From Burkholderia ubonensis (GTDB lineage: Bacteria; Pseudomonadota; Gammaproteobacteria; Burkholderiales; Burkholderiaceae), in the NCBI RefSeq assembly GCF_001718695.1, contig NZ_CP013422.1, positions 496,001 through 560,000 of the forward strand: a DNA stretch of 64,000 nt. Direction: 5' to 3'. The position numbers and the translations under genes were made by a program. How positions within the stretch are numbered: position 1 is the first letter of the stretch; each line of letters starts with the position of its first letter. Of this stretch, positions 9,446-18,649 are shown one piece after another. Below the pieces are notes generated by a model that made no database searches, was not told the origin of the DNA, and worked only from the letters and a program-made list of their open reading frames with translations.

Positions 9446-10684
9446 CTATCGGCGCTCGAGCGTCGCGGCCCATACGCACGACGCGGCCACGCTGACCGCC
9501 GCGCCGAGTGCGCAGACGCCGAGCCAGCCCGCGTGCGCATATGCGATCGTCGACGCGAGCGCGCCGAGCCCGCTGCCGACCGAGTAGAACAGCATGTAGC
9601 AGCCGACGAGGCGCGCGTGCGCGTCCGGGCGCGCGCCGAGGATCATGCTCTGGTTGACGACGTGAATCGCCTGCCCGCCGATGTCGAGCAGGACGATGCC
9701 GACGATCAGCAGCGGAATCGACGACGTCGTGAACGCGAGCGGCAGCCACGACGCGACGAGCAGCACCAGCGCCGCGCCGGTCGTCGCCTGGCCGAGGCCG
9801 CGATCGGCGAGCCGTCCCGCGCGCGCGGCGGCCGCCGCGCCCAGCGCGCCGACGAGGCCGAACGCGCCGATGGCCGTATGCGACATCGCATGCGGCGGCG
9901 CGCTGAGCGGCAGCACCAGCGCGCTCCAGAAGATGCTGAAGGCAGCGAACATCAGCAGCGCGAGCATGCCGCGCACCTGCAGCACGCGGTCGCGGCGCAG
10001 CAGGAATCCCATCGATGCGAGCAGCGCCGCATAGCCGATGCGCTCGCGCGGCGCGTCGATGGCCGGCAACAGGCGGGCGAGCGCCGCGAGCATCGCGAGC
10101 GCGGCCGCGCCCGACACCAGATACACCGCGCGCCAGCCGGCGAGGTCCGTCACCACACCCGCGAGCGAGCGTGCGGCGAGCAGCCCGATCACGACGCCGC
10201 CCTGCGCGGCGCCCACCACGCGCCCGCGCTCGCCGTCGCCCGCGAGCGCCGCCGCGCAGGCGATCAGGCCCTGGGTCATCGCGGTGCCGAGCAGGCCGAG
10301 CGCGACCATGCCGGCCAGCAACGCGATGCGTGTCGACGCCGTGGCCACGCACGCGCATGCCGCCGCCAGCAGGACGAGTTGCACGGCGAGCAGCCGCTTG
10401 CGGTTCAGCAGGTCGCCGAGCGGGACCACGAACAGCAGCGCGAGCGCGCAGCCGAGCTGCGTCGCGGTGACGACGCCGCCGACTTCGGCATGCGGTATCG
10501 CGAAGTCGCGCGCGATCGAATCGAGCAGCGGCTGCGCGTAGTAGACGTTCGCGACGCTCGCCGCGCAGCAGGCGGCGAGCAGCGCGACGGTCGCGGTCGG
10601 CACGCGGGCCTGGTTCGCGGCGCGCGGCGGCGCAGCCGACGCGGCCAGGTCGGAGCAGCAGGACGATTCCATCGGCGTTCTCAC
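9446..10684 (-). CDS. MFS transporter, YnfM/arabinose-efflux-like
   Basis: A 412-residue, 12-segment major facilitator. The N-terminal 'ANVYYAQPLLDSIARDF' signature is typical of the COG2814 drug/sugar efflux subgroup, and the loop 2-3 motif is 'VPLGDLLNRKRLL'. The substrate is not predictable. It is divergent from the HxlR regulator at 10815, with a dyad element in between, so that regulator probably controls it. An ATG at 10672 (MESSCC) is an alternative start. Confidence 0.88.
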   Translation of the reverse strand: MRTPMESSCCSDLAASAAPPRAANQARVPTATVALLAACCAASVANVYYAQPLLDSIARDFAIPHAEVGGVVTATQLGCALALLFVVPLGDLLNRKRLLAVQLVLLAAACACVATASTRIALLAGMVALGLLGTAMTQGLIACAAALAGDGERGRVVGAAQGGVVIGLLAARSLAGVVTDLAGWRAVYLVSGAAALAMLAALARLLPAIDAPRERIGYAALLASMGFLLRRDRVLQVRGMLALLMFAAFSIFWSALVLPLSAPPHAMSHTAIGAFGLVGALGAAAAARAGRLADRGLGQATTGAALVLLVASWLPLAFTTSSIPLLIVGIVLLDIGGQAIHVVNQSMILGARPDAHARLVGCYMLFYSVGSGLGALASTIAYAHAGWLGVCALGAAVSVAASCVWAATLERR

Positions 10685-10690
10685 TCAAGT

Positions 10691-10744
10691 AGTTGCAAAT
10701 AGAAACCTGTTGGAGTGTAGAAAAACAAGTTTTAAAATGCAACT
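10691..10744. promoter_or_regulatory. Interrupted dyad in the MFS/HxlR divergent promoter
   Basis: The arms AGTTGCAAATAGAAAC (10691-10706) and GTTTTAAAATGCAACT (10729-10744) are inverted copies matching at 12 of 16 positions, with outer cores AGTTGCA/TGCAACT perfect. Centres are 38 bp apart. The segment is unusually AT-rich for this DNA. It is a plausible HxlR operator covering both promoters; binding is inferred only from position and symmetry. Confidence 0.55.
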
Positions 10745-10814
10745 GAAAAGCGTCGGGCGACGGGCCCGCGCATCGAGGGCGGCCCACGCGGCCGAAAGGA
10801 AAGCGGAGAGCAAT

Positions 10815-11282
10815 ATGGCCAGACAGAGAAGTCTGGCGGATTCGCCGTGCCCGGTGGCGCGGGCGACCGACATCGTCGGCGACCGGTGGGCGCTCCTGAT
10901 CGTGCGCGACGCGTTCGACGGCGTGCGCCGCTTCGGCGATTTCCGTGCGAGCCTCGGCGTGGCGAGCAACATCCTGTCGGACCGGCTCAGGATGCTGGTG
11001 GAGGCCGGCGTGTTCGAGGTCGTGCCGGCGTCGGACGGCACCGCGTACCAGGAGTACGCGCTGACGAAGAAGGGCGAGGGGCTGTTTCCGGTGATCGTGA
11101 TGCTGCGCCAGTGGGGCGAAGCGAACCTGTTCGAGCGCGGCGAGCCGCATTCGGTGCTGGTCGACCGCAAGACCGGCCGCGCGCTGCGCAAGATCGCGTT
11201 GCGGCACGACGACGGGCGCGCGGTGAAGGCGGCGGAAACGTTCGTGCGCAAGGTCGTCGACGATTCGAACGGGCCGCGCTGA
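10815..11282 (+). CDS. HxlR family transcriptional regulator
   Basis: A 155-residue winged-helix protein. The family hallmark 'CPVARATDIVGDRWALLIVRDAF' opens it, with the conserved early cysteine, followed by 'RRFGDFRASLGVASNILSDRLRMLVEAGVFE', the recognition helix and wing. ATG 10815 has GGAGAG just upstream and gives the usual family length; the longer open frame from 10710 has no such support. It probably represses or activates the divergent MFS exporter. Ligand unknown. Confidence 0.9.
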   Translation: MARQRSLADSPCPVARATDIVGDRWALLIVRDAFDGVRRFGDFRASLGVASNILSDRLRMLVEAGVFEVVPASDGTAYQEYALTKKGEGLFPVIVMLRQWGEANLFERGEPHSVLVDRKTGRALRKIALRHDDGRAVKAAETFVRKVVDDSNGPR

Positions 11283-11361
11283 CGCGCGGCTGCGCATCGC
11301 GCAATCGCGGTTGGCGTCTGCGATCGGCCGGCTCGTCGTGCGCCGACGATGGACCTGCCGA

Positions 11362-12813
11362 TCAGTCCGCGGCCGACACCGGCCGACGTGCGGCCGCCGC
11401 GTCGCGATGTGGGTCGCGATGCGCGTCGCGCCGCACCAGCGTCGCGAGCAACGCGGCGGCGATCAGCAGCGCTACCGACACGGCGGTTTCGACGCGCAGG
11501 CCGTGGACGGTCTGCGCTGCGCCGCCCGCGCCGGTGAGCGCGCCGAAGGCGGCGACGCCCATCGCGCCGCCCGCCTGACGCGCGGTGTTCAACACGGCCG
11601 ACGCGATGCCCGCGCGCGCGGGCTCGACCGACGCGAGCACGGCCGTCGTCATCGCCGGCACCGCGAAGCCCATGCCGGCCGGGATCAGCAGGAACGGCAC
11701 GAGCAGCAGCGGCAGCGGCGTCTGCGCGTCGACGAAATGCAGCGATCCGTAGCCGACGGCCGCGACCAGCGCACCGGCCAACATCGGCATGCGCGGGCCG
11801 TCATGCGCGACCGCGCGGCCGCTCGCCAGATTCGACAGCAGGAAGCCGCCCGTCAGCGGCAGGAACGCGAGGCCCGCCTGCAGCGCCGTTTCGCCGCGCA
11901 CGCGCTGCAGATACAGCGCGAGCACGAACACGGTGCCGTAATAGGTGAGGTTCACGCAGACGCCGAACAGCACGGCCGCGCTGAACGTGCGGCGACGGAA
12001 CAGCGACAGCGGCAGCATCGGCGCCGTGCTGCGCGCCTCGACCGCGACGAACGCGAGCGCGGCGAGTGCCGCCACCGCGAAGCCGCCCGCGACGACCGGA
12101 TGCACGAAGCCGAGCGGCCGCCATTCGATCACGGCGGCGGTCAGCGCGGTGAGCATCGCGATCGCGATCAGTTGGCCGCGTACGTCGAGCAGGCGCGCGG
12201 CGGCCGGCGGCGGCGCCGCATCGGCGCGCCGCGCGGGCACCCACGCGAACGTGGCCGCGAGCCCCGCCGCGCACAGCGGCAGATTCACGAGGAAGATGCC
12301 GCGCCAGCCCCAGGCGGCGATCAGCAGCCCGCCCACCACCGGGCCGGCGGCGATCGAGATCGATCCCGCGGCCGTCCATGCACCGACGGCGCGCGCGCGT
12401 AGCCGCGGGTCGTGCCGGCACGCGTCGTTGAGCAAGGCGAGCGAATTCGGCAGCATTGCCGCCGCGCCGATGCCCTGCGCCGCGCGGGCGGCGATCAGCA
12501 TCGCGGGCGAGACGGCAGCGCCGCACGCGAGCGACGCGACCGAGAACAGCACGAGGCCCGCGACGTACAGGCGGCGCGCGCCGAAGCGGTCGCCGAGCGC
12601 GCCGCCCGTCAGCATCAGCACCGCGAAGGCGAGCGTGTACGCATCGACGACCCACTGCAGCGCGGCGACCGGCAGGTGCAGATCGCCGGCGAGATGCGCG
12701 AGCGCGATGTTGACGATCGTAACGTCGAGCTGCGTGACGACGAAGCCGACGCTGACGGTCGCCACGACGCGTGCGAGCGCGGGCGGCAGGGCGGGGGAGC
12801 GTGACGTGTCCAT
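11362..12813 (-). CDS. MFS drug exporter, DHA2 (EmrB/QacA) family, 14 segments
   Basis: A 483-residue transporter. It shows the DHA motif 'VTQLDVTIVNIALAHLAGDL' in segment 1, 'GDRFGARRLYVAG' (motif A), 'RAAQGIGAAAMLPNSLALLND' and motif C-like 'GPVVGGLLIAAWGWRGIFLVNLP'. All of these are seen in proton-driven multidrug exporters. The start at 12813 (MDTSRSP) is the one just before the first segment; upstream open frame is repeat sequence. The AraC gene lies upstream in the same orientation beyond a tandem repeat, so it is a possible regulator. Confidence 0.9.
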   Translation of the reverse strand: MDTSRSPALPPALARVVATVSVGFVVTQLDVTIVNIALAHLAGDLHLPVAALQWVVDAYTLAFAVLMLTGGALGDRFGARRLYVAGLVLFSVASLACGAAVSPAMLIAARAAQGIGAAAMLPNSLALLNDACRHDPRLRARAVGAWTAAGSISIAAGPVVGGLLIAAWGWRGIFLVNLPLCAAGLAATFAWVPARRADAAPPPAAARLLDVRGQLIAIAMLTALTAAVIEWRPLGFVHPVVAGGFAVAALAALAFVAVEARSTAPMLPLSLFRRRTFSAAVLFGVCVNLTYYGTVFVLALYLQRVRGETALQAGLAFLPLTGGFLLSNLASGRAVAHDGPRMPMLAGALVAAVGYGSLHFVDAQTPLPLLLVPFLLIPAGMGFAVPAMTTAVLASVEPARAGIASAVLNTARQAGGAMGVAAFGALTGAGGAAQTVHGLRVETAVSVALLIAAALLATLVRRDAHRDPHRDAAAARRPVSAAD

Positions 12814-12903
12814 GCGCGTATCGTAGGACGCGTCGGGTGCGGGATGTTTCGGCCTGCGGTGAAGTATCGATGTTGCTGAGGATGAGGATGCGAGGCGGCT
12901 GGC

Positions 12904-13186
12904 CGCGCGATGCGACGGCTTGACGGCAGCGCGTGTGCCCGATGCCACCGCCGATCAGGACGTGAAGCACGCAACGCCATGCGGATGTCGCGCGATGCGG
13001 CGGCTTGACAGCAGCGCGTGTGCCCGATGCCACCGCCGATGAGGACGTGAAGCAAGCAACGCCATGCGGGTGGCCGCGCGATGCGACGGCTTGACGGCAG
13101 CGCGTGTGCCCGACGCCACCGCCGATCAGGACGTGAAGCACGCAACGCCATGCGGATGTCGCGCGATGCGGCGGCTTGACAGCAGC
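12904..13186. repeat. ABAB tandem repeat, units of 85-86 bp
   Basis: Units begin at 12904, 12989, 13075 and (partial, about 27 bp) 13160, each opening CGCGCGATGCG. Units 1 and 3 are nearly identical (GATGCGACGGCTTGACGG; GATCAGGACGTG; AAGCACGC). Units 2 and partial 4 share different variants (GCGGCGGCTTGACAGC; unit 2 also has GATGAGGACGTG and AAGCAAGC). The array is therefore a duplicated 171-bp dimer. It fills the roughly 400-bp gap between the DHA2 exporter and the AraC gene, and I see no gene in it. Confidence 0.9.
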
Positions 13187-13210
13187 AGCGCCCGAGCCGC
13201 CCCAAACCTT

Positions 13211-13984
13211 TCAGTGCCGCTCGCTGCGCCAGCGGCCCGGCGCGACGCCGAACCGTTTCGTGAACGCGTGCGTAAACGCGCTCTGGTCGGCGAAGCCGAC
13301 CTGCCCGGCGATGTCCGCGAGCGGGTGCCGGCCGCCGGCGAGCAGGATCACCGCCGCGTCGAGACGCAGCCGCTGCAGGTAGCGGTGCGGGGTTTCGCCG
13401 AACGCGTCGACGAACAGCTGATGAAACCGGCGCATCCCGTAGCCGCAATGCGCGGCCAGATCGGCGATGCGCAGCGGCTCGGCGAGCCGCGCGCGCAGCC
13501 ACTGGTCGATGCGCGCGAAATCGAGGCCCGCCGCGGGCGCGGCGAGGCTGGCGTCGTCGAGCAGCGCGTCGCACAGGCGCGCCGCAGCGTGCCACTGGAA
13601 ACGATGCGCGGCCGCGCGCTGCGCGTCGCCGGCCGCGGCGTCGAGCCGTTCGGCGGCGGCCGCGACCTGCGCGACCAGCGCCGTCAGGCCCGGGTCGATC
13701 GACACGGCGCGTGCGCCGTCGAACAGCCGCCGCGGCACCGCGAGCGACGATGCGGGCAGGTCGAGCACGAGCTGGCGGTTGTCGCCGAGGCCCGCGTAAT
13801 CGTGGCGCGAACCGGCCGGAATCAGCCACGCGGCGTGCCGGTCGATGCGCTGGCCGACGCCGTCCACCGCCATCACCATCGCGCCGTCCACGCCGAGCAC
13901 GACCTGGTGGAAGTCGTGCATGTCCGACGCTTCCGACGCGTCGTAGCGGCGCAGTGCAAGGGTGGGGGACGCGACGCGTTCCAT
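13211..13984 (-). CDS. AraC family transcriptional regulator
   Basis: A 257-residue protein. An N-terminal cupin-like sensing domain ('DMHDFHQVVLGVDGAMVMAVDGVGQRI...AWLIPAGSRHDY') is followed by a C-terminal double HTH ('LRIADLAAHCGYGMRRFHQLFVDAFGETPHRYLQRLRLDAA' and 'LADIAGQVGFADQSAFTHAFTKRFGVAPGRWR'). The start at 13984 (MERVASP) fits the family length; the longer open frame upstream covers the FKBP gene in another frame. It may control the neighbouring exporter; the effector is unknown. Confidence 0.9.
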   Translation of the reverse strand: MERVASPTLALRRYDASEASDMHDFHQVVLGVDGAMVMAVDGVGQRIDRHAAWLIPAGSRHDYAGLGDNRQLVLDLPASSLAVPRRLFDGARAVSIDPGLTALVAQVAAAAERLDAAAGDAQRAAAHRFQWHAAARLCDALLDDASLAAPAAGLDFARIDQWLRARLAEPLRIADLAAHCGYGMRRFHQLFVDAFGETPHRYLQRLRLDAAVILLAGGRHPLADIAGQVGFADQSAFTHAFTKRFGVAPGRWRSERH

Positions 13985-14016
13985 CGGGCGGACGGCGGAC
14001 GGTGGACGGTGGGGCG

Positions 14017-14358
14017 TCAGACGTCGAGCAGCTCGACCTCGAACACGAGCGTCGCGTTCGGCGGAATCACGCCGCCCGCGCCGCGCGGACCGTAGCCGAG
14101 TTGCGGCGGAATCGTCAGGCGGCGCACGCCGCCGACCTTCATGCCCTGCACGCCTTCGTCCCAGCCCTTGATGACCATGCCGCCGCCGAGCACGAACGCG
14201 AACGGGTCGTTGCGATCCTTGCTCGAATCGAACTTCTGGCCGTCGGTCAGCCAGCCCGTGTAATGCACGCTGACCGTTTGACCCGCTTGCGCCTCGGCGC
14301 CGGCGCCTTCGGTGAGATCTTCGTACTTGAGGCCCGTATCGGTCGTGATGACTGCCAT
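14017..14358 (-). CDS. FKBP-type peptidyl-prolyl cis-trans isomerase
   Basis: A 113-residue single-domain FKBP with no signal peptide, so cytoplasmic. Active-site segments are 'VSVHYTGWLTDGQKFDSS', 'FAFVLGGGMVIKGWDEGVQGMKVGGVRRLTIPPQLGYG' and 'PPNATLVFEVELLD', all conserved, including the Tyr, Asp, Trp and Phe of the drug/substrate pocket. Small FKBPs of this kind speed folding at prolines. It lies 32 nt upstream of the AraC gene on the same strand and could be cotranscribed with it. Confidence 0.95.
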   Translation of the reverse strand: MAVITTDTGLKYEDLTEGAGAEAQAGQTVSVHYTGWLTDGQKFDSSKDRNDPFAFVLGGGMVIKGWDEGVQGMKVGGVRRLTIPPQLGYGPRGAGGVIPPNATLVFEVELLDV

Positions 14359-14793
14359 GACTGCTCCTGTCCTGAATGGGGTTGGGTGAAACCGCTATTG
14401 TAGGCGAGCACGGCGCTCGACCGGCCCGTTTGAATCGATCCGGATCGATCGGCGGCCGCATGGCCCGCCTCGGGCGCACGGCCGGCGCGCGCCGTATGAA
14501 TCCGATTCCGCGTAGGCGCGTGCATCCCCTGCGTCGCCGCCGGCGCGGGCCGTCCGGCGACGCCGTTCCGCGTTCGAATTTCCCCGTCGATGCACGCCGT
14601 TTCGGCGCCGTTCGTTCCGTCGCTTGCATTGCAAGGTGTTTGGAAGTGTGCGTCTACCGCGCGGCTTGCGCGTGCGGGGCGCTGCGACCTATCTTTACAT
14701 CTGTCAATGTCAAGATTTTCGATGGCGTGGACCGGCCCGGAACGGCATCGCACGAGACCCGTGCACGAAGCATGGGACAGGAGACGAACCAAC

Positions 14794-15711
14794 ATGAAAT
14801 CAGCCGCTTCCGCCACCGCGGCCAACGTGATGCCGGTGCGCCGCGACCTGCGTTTCGACCTGCCGGTCGAGCGCGCGAAGGACTGGCACGGCAAGGGGCC
14901 GCACGTCACCCATTTCTTCAACGCGCTGTCGCTGCTGTTTCCGGCGGGCGAGCGCTTCTTCATGGATGCGGTGCGCCATTACCGCGACCGCATCGACGAT
15001 CCGGTGCTCAAGCGCCAGGTGCTCGGCTTCATCGGCCAGGAGGCGATGCACACGCGCGAGCACGTCGAATACAACGAGCTGCTGCAGGTGAACCGGCTGC
15101 CGGCGCGCAAGCTCGACAGGCGCGTCTGGGCGGTGCTCGGCTACCTGAAGCGCACGCTGCCGCATTCGGTGCAGCTCGCGCACACGGTCGCCGCCGAACA
15201 TTACACGGCGATGCTCGCCGACTGGATCCTGCGCGATCCGTCGCGGCTGGCCGGCTCGGTCGACGGCTACCGTCAGATGTGGATCTGGCATGCGCTCGAG
15301 GAAACCGAGCACAAGTCGGTGTCGTTCGACGTGTGGAACGCGGCGATCCGCCCCGGCCCGCGTCGCTATCTGATCCGGATCGGCGCCTATCTGCTGACGA
15401 CGCTGACGTTCTGGCCGACCGTGTTCCTGCTGCACGTCACGCTGTTGTCGCGCGATCGAGCGATCCGGCACCGGTTGCGCGGGACGCTGAGCATGATCGC
15501 GTTCCTGTACGGGCCGCGCCGCGGGTTGTTTCCGTGCATCGCGCGCGAATGGCTGAGCTTCTTGCGGCCCGGTTTCCATCCGTGGGATCAGGACAACCGC
15601 CACCATCTCGCCCGCGTCGACGCGCTCGTCGCCGCATCGCGCGCGGCCAGCCTCCCGTCGGTCGGCCGCGGTCGCGCCGGTGCGCTCGGGCCGATCGCTT
15701 CGACGCGCTGA
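14794..15711 (+). CDS. Predicted metal-dependent hydrolase (PF10118 family)
   Basis: A 305-residue protein of the COG3687 type. Putative metal ligands lie in 'GQEAMHTREHVEYNELL', 'HTVAAEHYTAML' and 'WHALEETEHKSVSFDVW', an E/H spacing that recalls ferritin-like di-metal sites. A central hydrophobic stretch ('YLLTTLTFWPTVFLLHVTLL') may touch the membrane. ATG 14794 has CAGGAGAC before it. The true reaction of the family is not established. It stands alone between the FKBP and the sigma-54 activator. Confidence 0.85.
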   Translation: MKSAASATAANVMPVRRDLRFDLPVERAKDWHGKGPHVTHFFNALSLLFPAGERFFMDAVRHYRDRIDDPVLKRQVLGFIGQEAMHTREHVEYNELLQVNRLPARKLDRRVWAVLGYLKRTLPHSVQLAHTVAAEHYTAMLADWILRDPSRLAGSVDGYRQMWIWHALEETEHKSVSFDVWNAAIRPGPRRYLIRIGAYLLTTLTFWPTVFLLHVTLLSRDRAIRHRLRGTLSMIAFLYGPRRGLFPCIAREWLSFLRPGFHPWDQDNRHHLARVDALVAASRAASLPSVGRGRAGALGPIASTR

Positions 15712-16177
15712 CGCGGGGTGAGGGGCGCTTTGGGGCGCGAACGGGTGCGCTGCGGCGCCCTGACCGGCGCGTGTTGCGTTCCTGCATCATCGACGCCTTC
15801 ATCCGACGATTGACCGAGGTCAATCGGAAAACGGTTACGCATGCGCGGCTCGCGCTGCGCATTGCGAGCGCCGCCGCGCCCGCGTCGGTCCGACCCACGC
15901 CCGTCCCGCATCCGTCCAGCGCCTGGCCCGCTCCCGACCGGCGCACTCCCGGACCGCTCGCGCGCGCCCCGGAAAATCCCACCAATCGGGATAACCCCCA
16001 TCCAGCCGCCCCTCGGCGGTATCGATATACCGTTCATCGACCGATTCGCGGGCCGCGCGATTATTGCCTTGGGGGATTCTATTCGGACGGAAATGCGGCC
16101 AATATGTGGGTTCGAACAGCTGCGTCGCACGCCGCGACGAGCCGGCGCACGATACCAACGCCAAGCGGGGAACAACG
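15712..16177. other. Intergenic region upstream of the sigma-54 activator
   Basis: This 466-bp stretch holds no convincing gene: the open frames on both strands are Arg/Pro-rich and lack codon bias. Its one clear structure is the 20-bp palindrome at 15807-15826, listed separately. The 3' part is less GC-rich than its neighbours and probably carries the promoter of the activator gene. Confidence 0.6.
15807..15826. promoter_or_regulatory. Perfect 20-bp palindrome CGATTGACC-GA-GGTCAATCG
   Basis: Two 9-bp arms with a 2-bp centre, perfectly symmetric, about 350 bp upstream of the VpsR-type activator and about 95 bp after the preceding gene. A dyad of this quality in non-coding DNA suggests a protein binding site. 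It may belong to the activator itself or to another regulator. I see no T-run after it, so it is not a terminator. Confidence 0.6.
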
Positions 16178-17641
<1,464 letters not shown>

Positions 17642-17721
17642 ACGCGGCGCGTAACGGCGCTGCGGCGGGTCCCGGCCGTGCGCCCGTGCGCGGGCGATTC
17701 GCGGTTCTGTGTAAAGCCCGT

Positions 17722-17888
17722 GAAACGTTTCGTGCCGGCGTGCGCGCGAACCGGCGCGGCGATCGCCCGCCATGGCGCGCCGCACGCGCCGGGCAAATTT
17801 TCCACACCCGCGCCGAGCATCGGCCTGCGGCGTATTCCGCGTCGCAGTGCGGTCGCCGTTTCCCCATCGTGTGTTTCAGTTTTGAAAC
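17722..17888. promoter_or_regulatory. Two palindromic candidate activator sites (17722-17731, 17873-17888)
   Basis: The first site is GAAACGTTTC, inside TGAAACGTTTCG. The second is GTTTCA-GTTT-TGAAAC. Both contain TGAAACG and are symmetric. The second ends 75 bp before the sigma-54-like promoter, a normal distance for enhancer-binding protein sites. They lie directly downstream of the sigma-54 activator gene, so that protein is the first candidate to bind them. Confidence 0.5.
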
Positions 17889-17962
17889 GTCAGGCCTGCT
17901 GGCGCCGGTTCGCGGCGCAAGTCGTCCGACGAAAGCCCCGTGGCGACGGGCCTGCGCTCGCC

Positions 17963-17978
17963 TGGCGCGCTCCTTGCG
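17963..17978 (+). promoter_or_regulatory. Sigma-54 (-24/-12) promoter-like site
   Basis: TGGCGCGCTCCTTGCG matches the consensus TGGCACR-N4-TTGCW at every position except A to G in the -24 block and the last base. The GG and GC pairs are at the required distance. The start of transcription would be near 17990, reading toward the region with the hairpin at 18071. In GC-rich DNA such a match has an appreciable chance of being fortuitous; the upstream palindromes strengthen it. Confidence 0.5.
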
Positions 17979-18183
17979 AATGTCGAGGTGCGAAAGTCGA
18001 CGACGGGCATCCGGCCGGTTCGGCAGCACGACGGACGAACACGGCCGGAATCGAGCTCACGGGGAGGGCGGCGGCGCGCGCGACAGACGCGCGCCGCGTG
18101 GCAAGGGCCGTCGTCGAGTCGCCGGAGCGCCGGGGTCTTCCGGGCGCCGAAACAAGCAGCACAGCGACTACGGGGTACCAAAA

Positions 18184-18432
18184 ATGAACCATCGTCACAC
18201 GCCGCTGCCGGCTGGCCGCGATCGCAGCGATGCGTTGCATCGCCGCTCGAGCGCGCAGCGCGCGGCCGGCCGCCATGCATCGACAGGCCAGCTTTGCGCG
18301 CTCGGCGCGAGGCGGATCCGGCTGATTCCCGGCCATCCGCGTCGCGCCGGTGCTTTCACGCTCGCCAATCCGATCCGGATGGGCATGTGTGCGCGCGCGC
18401 GGGTGCCGCGACGCCCGATCTTCACGTTCTGA
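18184..18432 (+). CDS. Possible 82-residue protein, doubtful
   Basis: An ATG frame about 195 nt downstream of the predicted sigma-54 start. The product begins MNHRHTPLPAGRDRSD and is rich in Arg, Ala and Pro. There is no signal peptide or membrane segment and I recognise no family. The ribosome site is weak (GGGG 7-8 nt before the ATG) and third-position GC is lower than in real genes nearby, so it may be chance. I list it only because it is the best frame in a possible transcript. Confidence 0.2.
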   Translation: MNHRHTPLPAGRDRSDALHRRSSAQRAAGRHASTGQLCALGARRIRLIPGHPRRAGAFTLANPIRMGMCARARVPRRPIFTF

Positions 18433-18632
18433 CGTCGAGCGCTCGCGGCGTGGGGGAATCGTCCGCGATGCCGGCGATACGCGGCAGCGTGCCGCGCGAG
18501 ACGAGCGACGAAACCGGTGCGGCAGTGGACGGCAGTAGCGCGCTGCCTTCATGTTTTGACGTCGAGCGTCCGCGCTTGCTGGCGGGAACGAACTGTCCGC
18601 GATGCCTGCGATACGCGGCAGCATGCCGCGCG
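18421..18632. repeat. Imperfect direct repeat, copies at 18421-18498 and 18548-18632
   Basis: Both copies start TTCA(C/T)GTT(C/T)TGACGTCGAGCG and end TCCGCGATGCC(G/T)GCGATACGCGGCAGC(A/G)TGCCGCGCG, with a more variable middle. Each ends in the small inverted repeat GCGGCA-GC(A/G)-TGCCGC, able to form a hairpin. The array ends just before the stop of the minus-strand binding-protein gene at 18650. Confidence 0.8.
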
Positions 18633-18649
18633 CCGCCGCATCAGCCCCA

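Larger units (their letters stand above)
17642..18649. other. 1-kb region without a convincing gene, with regulatory signals
   Basis: No frame here has the codon bias of neighbouring genes. It contains two palindromes (17722, 17873), a sigma-54 promoter-like site (17963) and a strong hairpin (GCGGCGCGCG / CGCGCGCCGC, 18071-18097). It also holds a weak 82-codon frame (18184) and an imperfect direct repeat (18421-18632). A transcript that is non-coding or encodes a small protein is possible. Confidence 0.6.

Noticed and set aside
8189..10702. An 837-codon frame crossing from bceK into the MFS gene
   Set aside because: It passes the terminator and runs opposite to the transporter; low-complexity Arg/Ala composition.
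12904..13186. CRISPR array
   Set aside because: Units are contiguous near-identical 85-86 bp blocks with no unique spacers and no cas genes.
18421..18632. Insertion sequence ends
   Set aside because: The two copies are direct, imperfect, 50 bp apart, with no transposase frame or target duplication.
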